From positions 25,280,765 to 25,344,764 of the forward strand of contig NC_135369.1 of NCBI RefSeq assembly GCF_049243985.1: DNA of 64,000 nucleotides, in the 5' to 3' direction. Position numbers and translations under genes: made by a program. The first letter of the stretch is position 1, and each line of letters starts with the position of its first letter. The notes under the pieces were generated by a model that saw nothing but the letters and a program-made list of their open reading frames with translations, was not told where the DNA came from and did no database searches. Shown here piece after piece: positions 35,101-45,795 of the stretch. Source of the stretch: Paroedura picta. Taxonomy: Eukaryota > Chordata > Lepidosauria > Squamata > Gekkonidae.

Positions 35101-35995
35101 CTCTCAAAAGTTACGGGCAATTCAGGCGAGAGGTAAGAAATTAAGGTATAGACTTGGGCCAGGTGTTCTCCTTGTGTCTTCCAAGCTGAAAAGTGCTAAA
35201 CTCTACAGTTTGATGGGGTGGGAAGGGCTGGGACCCACTGGGGAGGGGAAGGAGATGAGAAAATGGAACAGGCTGGTTCCCTCTTGCAACTGGAGGAAGC
35301 TTTGGAAATGTAAATGTTTATGTGCATTTGGAGAAGGGAAAGACATGGAATAGTGTTGCTTCCAGCTCAAGTGTAAGATAAATATCTATATCCATACAAA
35401 ATTTGTGTGTAATAATTTCAGAGGTGTTGCTGTTTTAGTCTGTTAGAGTGAAAATAAACAGAAGTGGTGCTGCTAAGATTTATCTTATTAGTGCTTAAGA
35501 TGCCACTGTTTATTTTCATTTTGTGCTTGAAATCTAAAGACTGTGCCACATAAGATCCAAAAATATTGCTGTTGTTTATTTTGCTTAAGTATTTTTTGCT
35601 TCTGCTAGCTGTGGAGAAGGGCAAAGCTCTCCATGTGGCATGGAACCTTCAGTCCTGTTCAGCTCCTGTCCTCGTGAGGCCTCAGTTGACATTGCTCACA
35701 CATTCAGCTTTCTCTCTGCAGCAATCAGGACTAAAACCTTGCTTTAAAAAAAAAGGGGGGGGGTTTCTGAATTGCACACTGGAGAAATGTGGAATGCACA
35801 CCATCCTGGCCCAGCCCTTTCCAACCTTATCCAACCCTCTGTTTCTTTGCTTTCAGAGTGGCCTGTGGAATCATTGCTCGCTCTGCTGGCCTCTTCCAGA
35901 ACCCCAAGAGAGTATGTACCTGCGATGGAGTGACACTGTGGGAAGAACAAGAAAAATTGGGCAGGAAGGCAGCTAGCCAGCCAGCTCATCTTTAA
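26157..35995 (+). CDS. CCS: CCS, copper chaperone for superoxide dismutase
   Basis: Cytosolic chaperone that inserts copper and makes the disulphide of SOD1. Eight coding exons: 26157-26198, 30101-30173, 31573-31710, 32192-32372, 32471-32531, 34686-34763, 35029-35132 and 35857-35995. All have GT-AG borders and phases match; total 271 residues (human 274). Domain I holds the copper motif MTCQSC at 21-26. Domain II is SOD-like with HVH at 132-134, CGDHFNP and HGGPQD. Asp203 (LVVDAGEDD) stands where SOD1 has its fourth copper ligand His, as in other CCS. Domain III has C246-x-C248 and ends in PAHL, a peroxisomal-type AHL terminus. Exon 1 ([14 protein letters not shown]) was placed by its donor CGG|GTGAGG and phase. 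Introns carry Bov-B, CR1, L1, PLE-like and Helitron-like pieces; the intron 5 acceptor adjoins a LINE tail. Confidence 0.95.
27018..27185 (+). mobile_element. Old tRNA-type SINE remnant
   Basis: Resembles a decayed amniote SINE body: TTGGCTTGGTCATTCTCGCTCTCAGTCTAA, then ACCTCCCAGGGGTGTTGTAAGG and TGTGTACCACCCTGGACTCCTTGGAGGA. No head or target duplication is visible. Confidence 0.45.
27450..28015 (+). mobile_element. Bov-B/RTE LINE fragment
   Basis: Plus strand encodes [20 protein letters not shown] then [20 protein letters not shown] near 27590-27720, the RTE C-terminal region. The 3' end GGATCGCCACGGGTCAGACACGA near 27971 matches the Bov-B terminus. More diverged than the copy at 30955. 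Confidence 0.8.
28030..28680 (+). mobile_element. Bov-B/RTE LINE fragment, second copy
   Basis: Starts further 5' in the LINE than its neighbour: [19 protein letters not shown] and [20 protein letters not shown]-like codons at 28060-28210. It then reaches the [14 protein letters not shown] block near 28375-28430. An old copy lying in tandem after the previous one. Confidence 0.78.
28700..29195. mobile_element. Inverted-repeat element with hammerhead-like core
   Basis: Two arms of about 130 bp (28700-28832 and 29058-29195) are inverted copies, sharing GTGCACTAGTTCAACATAT and AATAGACCAACATAGAATG. Next to the left arm, minus-strand 28839-28865 reads CTGAGGA, a 15-nt stem-loop, then GAAAC, the catalytic-core layout of a hammerhead ribozyme. 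Penelope-like elements are known to carry such ribozymes and inverted terminal arms, so a degenerate PLE is the best guess. No reverse transcriptase remains. Confidence 0.5.
28839..28865 (-). ncRNA. Hammerhead-ribozyme-like core
   Basis: Minus strand CTGAGGA + AGACCCCTCGGGGTC + GAAAC. The middle folds into stem II; the flanks are the two conserved core strands. A complete stem I/III set and cleavage site were not found, so activity is not implied. Confidence 0.45.
29550..29650 (+). mobile_element. CR1-type LINE tail
   Basis: AGGATGCTGGTCAAGG and CATTGGTCTGATCCAGCAGGG are the 3' end of a LINE family also present at 34400-34685. Truncated. Confidence 0.55.
30470..30845. mobile_element. hAT-like MITE remnant
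   Basis: Ends CCCTGGTTGGGAATCTCTG, like the right TIRs of the other hAT MITEs. It starts near GGAGCCCCTGATA and TTTTTCAGACTTCAAGGAGCC. No duplication found; borders approximate. In CCS intron 2. Confidence 0.4.
30955..31335 (+). mobile_element. Bov-B (RTE) LINE 3' end, well preserved
   Basis: Open frame on the plus strand runs, in order, [60 protein letters not shown] and [13 protein letters not shown], to [10 protein letters not shown]. It ends in (AAC)n. This is the Bov-B ORF2 C-terminus and 3' end. With no stop in about 110 codons it is a rather young copy. It lies in CCS intron 2. Confidence 0.93.
31728..31895 (-). mobile_element. CR1 3' end fragment
   Basis: Starts 18 bp after CCS exon 3 with repeated ATAGAATCAT and GAGTTGGAAAGGGCC. 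It then gives CATCTAGTCCAACCCCCTGC and GCTTGAAGACTGCCAGTGAG, the reverse complement of the end of the CR1 subfamily at 17885-18580. Confidence 0.85.
32925..33400 (-). mobile_element. L1 LINE ORF2 C-terminal fragment
   Basis: The minus strand near 33150-33270 reads [20 protein letters not shown], then [20 protein letters not shown], which is L1 ORF2 C-terminal in type. The rest is AT-rich and broken. In CCS intron 5. Confidence 0.65.
33450..33895 (-). mobile_element. GC-rich repeat, possibly Helitron-like
   Basis: Its right end, TAGCGCCCATTGCATTCCTG...TTGCAATGGGCTTTCTTGCTAGTATA, is the inverse of the start of the 22275-22935 element. The body is CA/GA-rich with AGAGACACAGAGAG runs. The left border is uncertain. 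Confidence 0.4.
34400..34685 (+). mobile_element. LINE tail abutting CCS exon 6
   Basis: Contains GATGGATTTGAAAAGGAGTTGGA, TCTATTGTCGGCTATTAGCT, CATTGGTCTGGTCCAGCATGG and a terminal TTGTGTTCCTATGTTC. This is the 3' end of a CR1-type LINE whose copies end in repeats of that sort (compare 29550-29650). The tail runs directly into CAG|CAT, the 3' splice site of CCS exon 6. Confidence 0.6.
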
Positions 35996-36378
35996 GATAT
36001 CTGGCTGACCCTGCACCACCTCTGCTGCAGATTTATCGGTCTGTTTGGCATAAGACTCTTTAGGGCACTTGTGCTGAAGGGGTGTGCTTGTGGCCGGTTG
36101 CAACAAGGCCAGTCAGGCCTAGTCACCTTGATACCTATGCCTAGCAGTGACATAAGTGGGGTGGGCATATTGCTTTCACAAGTGGCAATGATTGGGCAGC
36201 CACTCAGCGTATGGCCCTGCAAACTCTACTCTGTATAGAAACATTCCAAGAAAAGCATTGACTCTCTGGATGGAGGCTTCTGCATGCACATTGTTTCCCC
36301 ACTCTGGTTGCGTGGCCATCTTTTCCTAATCCTCCCACTTTTTCCTGGTCTCTTACGGGGTTGATTGTAGCAAACAGC

Positions 36379-36384
36379 AATAAA
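36379..36384 (+). terminator. CCS: Candidate CCS polyadenylation signal
   Basis: First AATAAA after the CCS stop, 384 bp downstream. No strong GU-rich element follows at once, so another site is possible. Confidence 0.4.
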
Positions 36385-36399
36385 TTAGGTGCAGCTACA

Positions 36400-37250
36400 T
36401 GGATGCACAGTAAAGGCAAAAACTTAGCCTGTTGTATAGCTGCTGGTTATTTGAATTAAAAGCTTTGTGGCCTAGCTGGGGAGGAGGCGACATCTTGGAA
36501 AGGTGTAAGTGGCCCTTGCTGTGAAGGAGTATCCCATCAGTTTAATCTTTCCTTTGAATTAGGAAAATGTGTGGAAGGTGGCTATGCTGCTTTTTTATGG
36601 GGAATTGTTTTTACCCTTCGGTGTCTCTGGTTGATACATGAATTCAGTGGGTGTGTTTAACATTAACTTCTAAGTATTGTACAAAAGTGCCTTAATTTCA
36701 GACATGCTTACTTGATTCCCTTTTGAAACACTGTCTTCCCTGTTGTGAGAGGCTGGCAGGATGTTGGGGCAACATGGGAAGGAGGATCACCCTCAGTGAT
36801 CCTGCATACAAAGGTACTTTACAAACATAGATTACTCTTTTGGCCACATACTTGCAATCATCTTTCTCCCACTGTCAGTGCATCCTGATAAACAAAATGA
36901 GGGATCATAAGCCAAGGCAGAAATTATGAGTGACAGCACTGCAAAGGGTCATTTATTCTGGAGTGATTAATACAAAATTCAAGGGTGTAATTGTCTGGGA
37001 ATTGTAGCAGATTATTGAAGAAGGGAATCTCTTTTGCTTTGTATGTTGGATGGAGGGAATGTTAAGAGAGAATTCTCAGGTGTGCATTCTCTAGGCCCAT
37101 TGTGATCTTAAATCAATCATTAAATTTTGCATTCTTACACGGTACTTCCGGGTCTCTTGTTAATTTCAGGCGATCCTTGTTCTGTGTCTGTGTGTTTCTG
37201 AATAAGAAGTTTTTGTAGAGTATTTTCAGGATTCCTGAAAGATGAACTCT
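36400..37250. other. Unassigned intergenic DNA
   Basis: Between the CCS 3' end and the next repeat. No ORF, splice-framed exon or repeat family recognised. Confidence 0.4.
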
Positions 37251-37261
37251 TCTAATCTCAG

Positions 37262-37400
37262 AGGGCTGTTATGGTTACTGTTGAACAAAGTTTGAGTCCA
37301 GTGACAAGTTTTATTCAAGATAGAAGCTTTCGTGTGTATGGACACTTCTTTAGATACAGCGAAACAGAATTTCCTCAACTATGACATGTAGGTATAGAAT
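37262..37400 (-). mobile_element. Repeat with degenerate hammerhead-like core
   Basis: Minus strand ends in ACTGGACTCAAACTTTGTTC, as at 48205(-), and carries at 37327-37353 CTAAAGA + 15 nt + GAAAG, the same 27-nt layout as 28839-28865. One core base differs from the hammerhead pattern. Confidence 0.5.
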
Positions 37401-37590
37401 GGGCAATAAATTAGCATATATTATAATGATGATTAACAGATTTCAGGTCCAAACAGAAATAACAAGCTGAGTTTATAAGGTTACCATTTATTTGGGTTAA
37501 ATTGGGGGGGGATAGTGAAGGAAATAAATATGGCGATTGGAGATGAATGGGCAGATGTATTAATGGCAGAATACTGAGAATGATTAACTG

Positions 37591-37860
37591 AGAGCCAGTT
37601 AGGAGTGTGGACTTCTAATCTGGCATGCCAGGTTCGATTCTGCACTCCCCAACATGCACCCAGCTGGGTGACCTTGGGCTCGCCACAGCACTAATAAAAC
37701 TGTTCTAACCGAGCAGTGATATCAGTGCTCTCTCAACCTCACCCACCCCACAGGGTGTCTGTTGTGGGGAGAGGAAAGGGAAGGCAACTGTAAGCCGCTT
37801 TGAGCCTCCTTCGGGTAGAGAAAAGCGGCATATAAGAACCAACTCTTCCTCTTCTCCAAC
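37591..37860 (+). mobile_element. tRNA-derived SINE (Sauria type)
   Basis: Full-length-looking: AGAGCCAGTTAGGAGTGTGG head, GGTTCGATTCTG B box and CAGCTGGGTGACCTTGGGCT. The tail is GGTAGAGAAAAGCGGCATAT, then AAGAACCAACTCTTCCTCTTC. It matches the minus-strand copy at 60531-60815 closely. Confidence 0.82.
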
Positions 37861-38612
37861 TGAGATGCTACCATTACCATCACACTGTAGCCACCTCCTC
37901 TTGAACAGGGAGGCATATTTTTCTTTGAAGTGGGGTAATTAACAGGCTGGCTCGTGGCAGTTTACATACCAATCTACCATTCCAAATTCCATTACGTTCT
38001 TCTGTTCATTATGTTACATTGCCATCTACTATTCAAATTATTATCTCAAATAAGAAATAAAATAAAGAGCATGTATGGCACTTCGGGGGATTGTTAAATA
38101 GGCAGATATACAGGCTGAATGAATTTAGCATATACAATACGATAAAAAAAACAATATCCCTGTTGAGCCCTGGGGGTCCATTGTTTTGAGTGTTGTAATG
38201 ACTTACAATTCAGCGCTTTTCCTTTCCAGTCTGTTCTTGAAGTTCCTTTGTAATAAAACAGTTACTTTGAGTCACCCATTGAATGTCCTGGAAGACTGAA
38301 GTGTTTTGTCACAGATTTCTCAGGCCCATTCCGCACCAGGATCAATGTTGCAAATTGGTTTCGGAACGAAAAAACGCCATTTTAAATAATGGAATTTGTC
38401 GTTATGCATACCTGCCTTTGTAGTGGAATCCAGTTGTGTTTCAATCATTTCCCACGGGTTTCCGGTCTCGGCAAAAATCGCTATCCAGGAAGTGATGTTT
38501 GCCGCGCTTTGTCCCGCCCCTGGCCGTCAATCAAACGAGCAGCCAATGGGCGGCCGTTATCATGCTCCCGAAAGCCCCTTTCCCTTTAAGGCAGGTTAAA
38601 AAAAAACACACA

Positions 38613-38646
38613 CGTTGCAACGAATCTGTGTTGATTCGTTGCAACG
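38613..38646. repeat. Perfect 14-bp hairpin
   Basis: CGTTGCAACGAATC, a 6-base loop, then its exact complement. Lies inside the outer TIR element. It could be a subterminal transposase-binding site or just a structure; no more can be said. Confidence 0.85.
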
Positions 38647-39550
38647 AAGAGACTCATCTAGCTGGCAGGTGGCGTGTGAGCTGCTGAGTGGAAAAAAAAT
38701 CCCCCCCCCCGTGCACGGGCACGATTTTCGGCCGAAAATAAAGGGAACCAGCAAAAGGAGCTGTGTGGTGCTTGGTGACTTAAAACAGCTCTGTGGATGG
38801 ACTGCAGCCGGGGAAGCCTCGCTGGGTGAATGAAAGCTCACCGGCCTCACCGGAGTGAGGGCGGAGCTATGGCACTTAGATAGCTCGAATACTTCGAGCT
38901 CCTGTTCTACTGAGGGTCAATCGCTGCTGTGATTGACAGAATCGGGTTTTGGTTACGCAAACCCACCCACCATCAACTCAGGAATTCCTTGTGAATCTCT
39001 GGGGCCTCTCTGTTCCGCAGGGAAATTAATATTCCCTGGAACGCAAGCTCAGTGTGCACAGGGTCCAGTAAGTGCCGTTCGCCATTTTAAAACTTTCATC
39101 TTTCCTTACAACTCTGCAATCTACACAGCTCTTACTCTAATCTTCAAAGCTAATTGGATTCCTCCTTGCAAGACTTTTGACTCATCACAACTCCGGAGTG
39201 AAAACAACTGGCAGACATCAGATCAAGCCTACAAACAGTGAGTGGGGGTTTCCCTCGGCACCTTCTCTCCTGGAACAAACTCTTGGCGTGCAAAGCTGCT
39301 TTCTTTAATTTAAGCAAGCTAGAGAGACAGGAAGATATGTGAGAGAAGGTAAAGAAAGGAGTTAAGGTAGCCAGAACATCCCCTCGCCACTGCTTATAAA
39401 TCGGAGATTGAAAAAATAGATACAAGAATCTTGCGAGAGCTGCTTGCCAGAACGAGAACTGGCTCGGAAAAGCTTCAACAGGTCATTAAAGCGACGGACG
39501 ACAGCTGGTGAGACATTACTTTAATATCAAAACAGACTGTTGCTCTTCGT

Positions 39551-40122
39551 TTGGACACCGTAGGACCTCTACTGGTTATATGCAAAATTGCCTACAAAAT
39601 GTCCATGCTAAAGAGATTTGCTTATCTACTGGAACTACAGACAGAAGACCTGAAAGCACATATAGATGGCTTGCTTAAAGATATGCTCAAGGAGTTCAAG
39701 GGTGGTAAGGAAGAAGTCTCCAACAGGAATGATGAATCAATAACAGTGGCTGATGATAGCTCTAAACAAGGTGAAGATATGCTCAAGGAGTTCAAGGGCG
39801 GCAAGGAAGAAGTCTCCAACAGGAATGATGAATCAATAACAGTGGCTGATGATAGCTCTAAACAAGGTGGAAAATTACCAGTAGAAGAGAAATTGGAAAC
39901 TATGGAGAATGAAAAGGGGATGCCGGAGCTTTGCAGCCTAGATAAGGACTCCCTACCCAAGAAGACATACAGCCACTCCAAAACAACAGTATACAAGAAC
40001 CAATCAAAAGATATATGGATCTGCTGTGAAAGTAATCGACTGAAAGGAGCTTCTTGGAAAAAAAACTGTACTGATATTGGAGCCCAGGAGGTACAACTGT
40101 TTCAAGATTCACCGATGTATAC
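39551..40122 (+). CDS. ORF of poly(A) element, with repeated 32-residue unit
   Basis: Open frame of about 190 codons in the middle-layer element, cut off by the Gypsy insertion at 40123. An acidic/lysine-rich, probably helical chain. Residues 44-107 are two almost identical 32-residue units (DMLKEFKGGKEEVSNRNDES...) coded by 39680-39775 and 39776-39871. The second ATG, MSMLKRFAYLLELQ at 39599, may be the better start. No known domain recognised; by position it could be a reduced ORF1-type protein. Function not known. Confidence 0.45.
39680..39871 (+). repeat. 96-bp tandem duplication in ORF
   Basis: Two 96-bp units in frame, differing at about three positions, so recent. Confidence 0.92.
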
Positions 40123-40527
40123 TGTCAGACGCACAGGAAACTCACAACAAAACTTATTCAAAAGAAAAGAGTTTTATTGATTAGCACTATACGCATTGGA
40201 CTGAAAGTCAAATCTGACCAGAGGCCAGATTTGCCCCAGCTTATCAATACATTTCTCCCGCCCAAAACTTGACAGTTCCTAAGGAGGGGGGTAGGAGAGA
40301 AAAGACATGTGTGTTAAAACAACAGGATTCCATTCTCCCAGCCTTGAGAGAGGTGACAACAACCCTGTGAGCCCACAACAAGATAAAGGTTAACATAACA
40401 TCACTACTCTACTTTATAGCTTACAAACTACAAGGCCAGGGCAAGCAGGCGCCAGGCCCAATCAAGCAATATAACTGACATGGAGGAACTCAGGCTAATT
40501 TATGACAGAGATTCTACAATCCTGACA
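40123..40527 (-). repeat. Gypsy 3' LTR
   Basis: 405 bp, TG...CA ends on both strands, identical by eye to 45796-46200 except about one base. Being on the left, it is the 3' LTR of the minus-strand element. Confidence 0.93.
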
Positions 40528-40560
40528 TCCCTCCGCATTAAAACTAACTCACTCCCCCAC

Positions 40561-43500
40561 CTAGCCGGCATCCACCGGGCGAGGACAATCAGGGAATGCT
40601 CGATGGAAAGCCCGGAGAAGGCGGGGCGCCTTCACATTCCCAGCCTCAACCCACTCCTTGTCCCCAGAGGGAAAATCTTTCCAATCGACCAAATACTGGA
40701 GGCGACCCTTATGCATACGAGAGTCTAAAATTTGGTTAACTTCATAGTGGGTGTCTTTGTCGATGTATATCGGCACAGGCGTAGCTGGAGGAGGGTGCCA
40801 TTCATCCGGGACGGGAGCTCTCCGCAGCAGGCTGGAATGAAAAACCGGATGCACATTCCTATAAGTCTTTGGTAAAGCAAGTTCCACAGTTACAGCATTT
40901 ATTAGTTTAACCACTTTAAATGGGCCCACATATTTAGGGCCAAACTTCTTGGATTTTTGTTGACACCGCAAATTCTTTGTGGACAAATAGGCCAGATCTC
41001 CCACTTTCCATTCTGGTGCAGGTACCCGTTTTTTATCTGCCTGGGCTTTATAGGCCTGTTTCGCCCCTTTGAGGCTGGCAACTATCTCCGGCCATCCTGC
41101 ACTGATGGTTGCAGCCCACTTATTAATGTCAGGGGCTTCGGTGGAGCTAAGTTCCCAAGTGGGTGCTGCCACTAAATCAGTCCCATACACCACCTTGAAG
41201 GGGGATACCCCCGTTGAGGCGTGGGCCCCATTGTTATAGGCAAATTCAGCGAGTGGCAGTAAGGAAACCCAGTCATCTTGCTGATGATTGATAAAGCAGC
41301 GCAGATATTGCTCCAAGATCTGGTTGACTCTCTCGGTCTGGCCATTTGACTCGGGGTGATAGCCTGAGGTGAGGGCTTGTTCTATGCCTAACAACTTCAG
41401 GAGCTCCCGCCAGAACTTGGCAACGAACTGGGGGCCCCGATCCGTCAGAACACGTGTCGGGATCCCGTGCAGACGTACCACGTGGTTTATAAACATTGAA
41501 GCCAATTTGGCTGCAGTAGGCAAGGCCGTGCACGGGATAAAATGAGCCTGCTTTGAAAAAGCGTCCACTACCACCCAAATGACGGTTTTCCCTTGACTGG
41601 GAGGTAAGTCCGTAATAAAATCCATAGTGACATCCGTCCAAGGCCGAGAGGGGGTGGGCTGGGGCTGCAACAGCCCTTTTTTCTTTCCCCCAGCAGGTTT
41701 TGAGGCGACACAAATGGGGCACCCCTGCACATACTTTTCCACATCCTTGCGCAGAGAGGGCCACCAATACTGTCTCCTGACCAGGTGCAGAGTTTTCACA
41801 AACCCAAAATGTCCAGCTGTTTTCGCATCGTGACAAAGTTTTAAAACCTCTCCCCTGGCCGCAGCCGGGACAAAAAGCCTCTCGCCTTTGAAAAAGAGCC
41901 CCCCCCTTCTCAGTCAGATCGGGGCGGAGGGAGTAAAATTCCGAGTCCTGTGACAACTCCTTCTGGACCCAACCCCCTGGAATGGGCGTTACAGATTTCG
42001 TGTGGCTGCGCGTCACCGCGGCCATCCCCAGTTGGGCGGGGGTAAAAACTGTATCCACCAATGGGTCTCGTTTGCTGTTGTACTGGGGCAGGCGCGACAG
42101 GGCGTCTGCCAGAAAGTTCATTTTGCCGGGTAGATGTTTAAGGGAGAAGTTAAAACGAGCGAAAAACTCCGCCCATCTCATCTGTTTTGCCGAAAGCGAG
42201 CGGGGCTGCTTGAGCGCCTGGAGGTTTTTATGATCCGTCCAGACCACAAATGGCACTGCGGACCCCTCTAACCAATGCCTCCAAGTGGAAAGAGCCAATT
42301 TGACTGCAGCCGCTTCCTTCTCCCAAATGGCCCAGTTCCGTTCCGCCCCAGAAAATTTCTTTGAAAGATAGGCCAGCGGGTGCAATTTCCCATCCTCCCC
42401 CTCTTGTAGGATCACGGCCCCCATTGCCACGTCCGAGGAATCTACTTGCACGGTGAATTGCCTAGTTGGGTCAGCATGGGCCAGCACCGGTTCGGACGTA
42501 AACAACAATTTCAGTCTGTCAAACGCGTCCTGGCATGGGGGAGTCCAATGGAGAGGCGCCCCTGGACGGTTAGCTGTCTTTCCCCCTTGTTTGGTTTTCA
42601 ACAAATCAGTAAGAGGCAACGCCACTTTGGCAAAATTGGGGATAAAGGTTCTATAAAAATTAGCGAACCCCAAGAAACTTTGTAATTGCCTCCTAGTACG
42701 GGGGGGTTCCCACGCCAACAGGTCCCGCACTTTGCCCGGATCCATTTCAATCCCAGCCTGGGAGACCCGGAAGCCCAGAAACTCCACCGCATCTCGGTGG
42801 AACTCGCATTTTGACAGTTTGGCAAACAACTGGTGCTCCCGCAAGCGGCGGAGCACCTCGCGGACCAGGTTAGCATGACTCTCAACATTTTCTGAATACA
42901 CAAGAATATCATCAATATAAACCAACACCCCTTGGTACAATAAATCATGCATAATTTCATTAATCATATTCATGAACACGCCCGGAGCGCCGGCGAGGCC
43001 GAACGGCATTACGGTGTACTCAAACTGCCCCAGGGGAGTGTTAAAGGCTGTCAAATATTCGTGTCCCTTCTTTATTCGGACCCGGTAATAGGCCTCCCTT
43101 AAATCCAGTTTCGTGAAGATTCGCGCCTTCCCCAAGTGGCCTAATAAGTCCTTTATCAGGGGGAGCGGGTAGGCGTTGCATGTGGAGACTGCGTTCAAAC
43201 CCCGGTAGTCGGTGCACAAGCGCAGTGAACCGTCTTTCTTTTTCACAAAGAGGACCGGGGCCGCCAAGGACGATGTGGCTGGTCTAATAAAGCCCCTCGC
43301 CAAGTTTTTATCCAAAAATTCCCTGAGCTCCGCCATTTCCCGCGGGCTCATGGAGTAAAGCTTGGCTTTGGGGAGGGGTTCCCCCTTCTTCAATTCAATT
43401 GCACAGTCAGTTTTACGATGGGGAGGAAGTTGGTTGCACTCCACCTCCGCGAACACATCAGCAAAGTCCCGATACTCGGGAGGAAGCGCTGCCCCCCCGG

Positions 43501-43945
43501 ATCCCAATGCGGCCACAACCCCCGAGCTCGGGGGACTCCGCGCCCGCGCGTGCTGCTCGCAAGCGGGCGAGGTGAACTCCACAGTCCCTTCTTTCCATTT
43601 CACTAGGGGGTCATGTTCCTTCAGCCAATCCAACCCCAACACGCAGGGGAAGGCAGAGTGAGGGGCTACCAAAGGTTGGATTTGCTCCCAATGTTTTTTT
43701 ATGTCCAAGTCCATTGGGCGCGTTTTTGCCGTGGCTTCCCCTCCGGGGGCACATTTCCCATCTAATTGGGTGATTGGCAAGGGTTCTTTCAGCGGCACCT
43801 TTCCCACCCCCAAAGCCTCGGCCAGCGCCGGGCTCACTAATGATTGAGTGCACCCCGAGTCCACGATACATCGGACACCCACTGTTTTCCCCGACTTGGG
43901 GTTGGAGAGATTGGCAGGTAAGAGCAGCAAGGGGGAATCACTCAC
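40561..43945 (-). mobile_element. Gypsy pol region
   Basis: From right to left: an aspartic protease (VDSGCTQ), reverse transcriptase (YIDDIL), RNase H (WTDHKNL region), an HHCC-type integrase with a DDE core region, and a C-terminal chromodomain (YEVNQILDSR ... YLVDWKDF). The chromodomain is what places it among chromoviruses and would direct integration to chromatin marks. Fossil region, not fully open. Confidence 0.9.
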
Positions 43946-43959
43946 CGCGCGTTTGCCCC

Positions 43960-45775
43960 TGTTGGCGGCCTGCTGGCGGGGCGCCTTTACAGCAGACCGT
44001 CCTCGTTTCCCGACTGCGCCTCGGCTTGGTCCTCCTCCTCCGGCTCGCTACTTTCCTCCGAGTCGTCCACTGCCGGTACGGCAGCCACAGGCACCAGCAG
44101 GGACTTGGCACTTTTCTTCGGAGCGGCTTTCTTGGTGGGCTGAGCTTTCGTTGGGGGGCTATTCACGGCTCTCGGTGTCGATCCCGCTTTTGACGGGCAT
44201 TGTGCGAGAAAATGCCCCGCTTGGCCGCAACCCAAGCACAGCCCTTTCGCCATGCGCCGGGTGCGCTCCGTCGGCTCCAGCTTCGCACGGGGCTTGACTT
44301 TCGCCGGGGTGGAAGTCTTCGCCACAGTTTTACCCGCTAAGACCTGGATCATCGAGGCCCGCTCCAATCGATTTTCCATCTCTCCAGCCAATTGGACCCA
44401 GCCGTCGACGGTAAGCGGGTCTTCCAAAAGGAGGCATTTGTCAGCCAGAGTGGGATCGAGGCCTCCCACAAACGCCAGTACGCGTTGGGGTTCGGTCCAG
44501 TCAGGCACCGAAGACGCCAGCTCCTTAAATTCCCTGGCATACTCAACCACTGACAATTTTCCTTGTCGGTGAGCCCTAAGTTTCTTCTCTGCCGTCTCCC
44601 GTTCGAACGGCTCCACATACATCTGGCGCATGGCTCGCAGGAAGTGGTTGTAATTACGGATGGCTTGGGGATGATAACGGTACAAGTCCAGGAACCATTT
44701 GGCAGCCTTGCCTTCTAGGGCCTGCCCCACAAAACGCACCCGCTCGGCGTCGTCATGGAACGTAAAACCCATGTCCATCATGTAGGCCTGGAGATGCACC
44801 AGGAACGTAGGAAATTCTGCGGGGTTCCCCGAAAACTTAGCCTTGAATTTATAGGTGCTCCGCATCTCCACTCCACGGAGGTGGGGGGGTAGGCGCCCTG
44901 GGCCCCATTCCGCTGGCGCCGGAGCTGGGACCCGGGGCCTTGCACCCCGGCCGATGCCCCGTCCTCGTCCCGCCGCCACTCTCGCTCGATCTGCCACCCT
45001 CGCCGCCTCTGCTGCCTGCGCGGCCGCCGCCGCTGCTTCTCGCGCCGCTGCAGCTGCTGCCGCCTCGGCTCCCGCAACGTCCGCCGCCGCCGCTGCTGCC
45101 GCCGCCGCTGCCTCAGCGTCTCCGTCCGCGCCGTCGCCTCCGGCTCCGTCGCCTCCGGCTCCGTCGCCGCCAGCGCCACCCGCGTCCTCTCACTCCTCGT
45201 CTTCGTTTTCCCTTTCCCTCTGCGCTCTCGCCCGCGCCGCAGCCTCCGCCTCGATCTCCAGCTGCGCTCTGGCTCTGGCCACCGCTTCAGCATCCGCTGC
45301 TGCTTGTGTGTCCGCCATGCCGTGCTCCCGCAGGGCAAGCCCACCGCTCGCTCTGCGCCCGCTGGTATCGTGTGCACCAGCACTGAGCACTTCCTTCAAC
45401 AGGCGTTGTGTCCGGCGTTTCTCCTCCGGATCCAACCAACCCGAAAGGTCCTGCAGCCAGTTGGTCACCCTGTCCAGCTTGTACTGCAAGTCCTGCGTCT
45501 CACCCACAGGCTCCAGTCCGTAGCTAGGCAGTGCCAGGTGCTCCAGCCACACTTCGTCCCCAGTAGGGCGGTCGTACCTCGACAATCGCCTACGCTGGGT
45601 GACGTGTCGTTCCAAAAATTCCTCGGGCCCCGGGGTTGTCCCCGAGATTGCCCTCAGCATGCCCGAGCTGTACGGCCCTGCACTGGCGCCGTCGCCCTGG
45701 GAAAGGTCCCAATCCAGGCCCTCTCCCTGCTCAGAAAAAGTATGTCCCTCGCCCTGCATTTTCGCAGGTGAAAGG
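43960..45775 (-). mobile_element. Gypsy gag region
   Basis: Contains a retrotransposon capsid-type segment (AKWFLDLYRYHP, CLLLEDPLT) and a CCHC zinc knuckle (CLGCGQAGHFLAQC). Before them comes a repetitive Arg/Ala/Glu-rich part with GC-rich trinucleotide runs near 44990-45300. Fossil region, not fully open. Confidence 0.85.
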
Positions 45776-45795
45776 AGTGGTCAGATTTGACTTGA

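Noticed and set aside
44855-45771. Plus-strand ORFs of 222 and 155 codons
   Set aside because: Antisense shadows of the Gypsy gag region, with Ala/Ser/Pro runs from GC-rich triplets.
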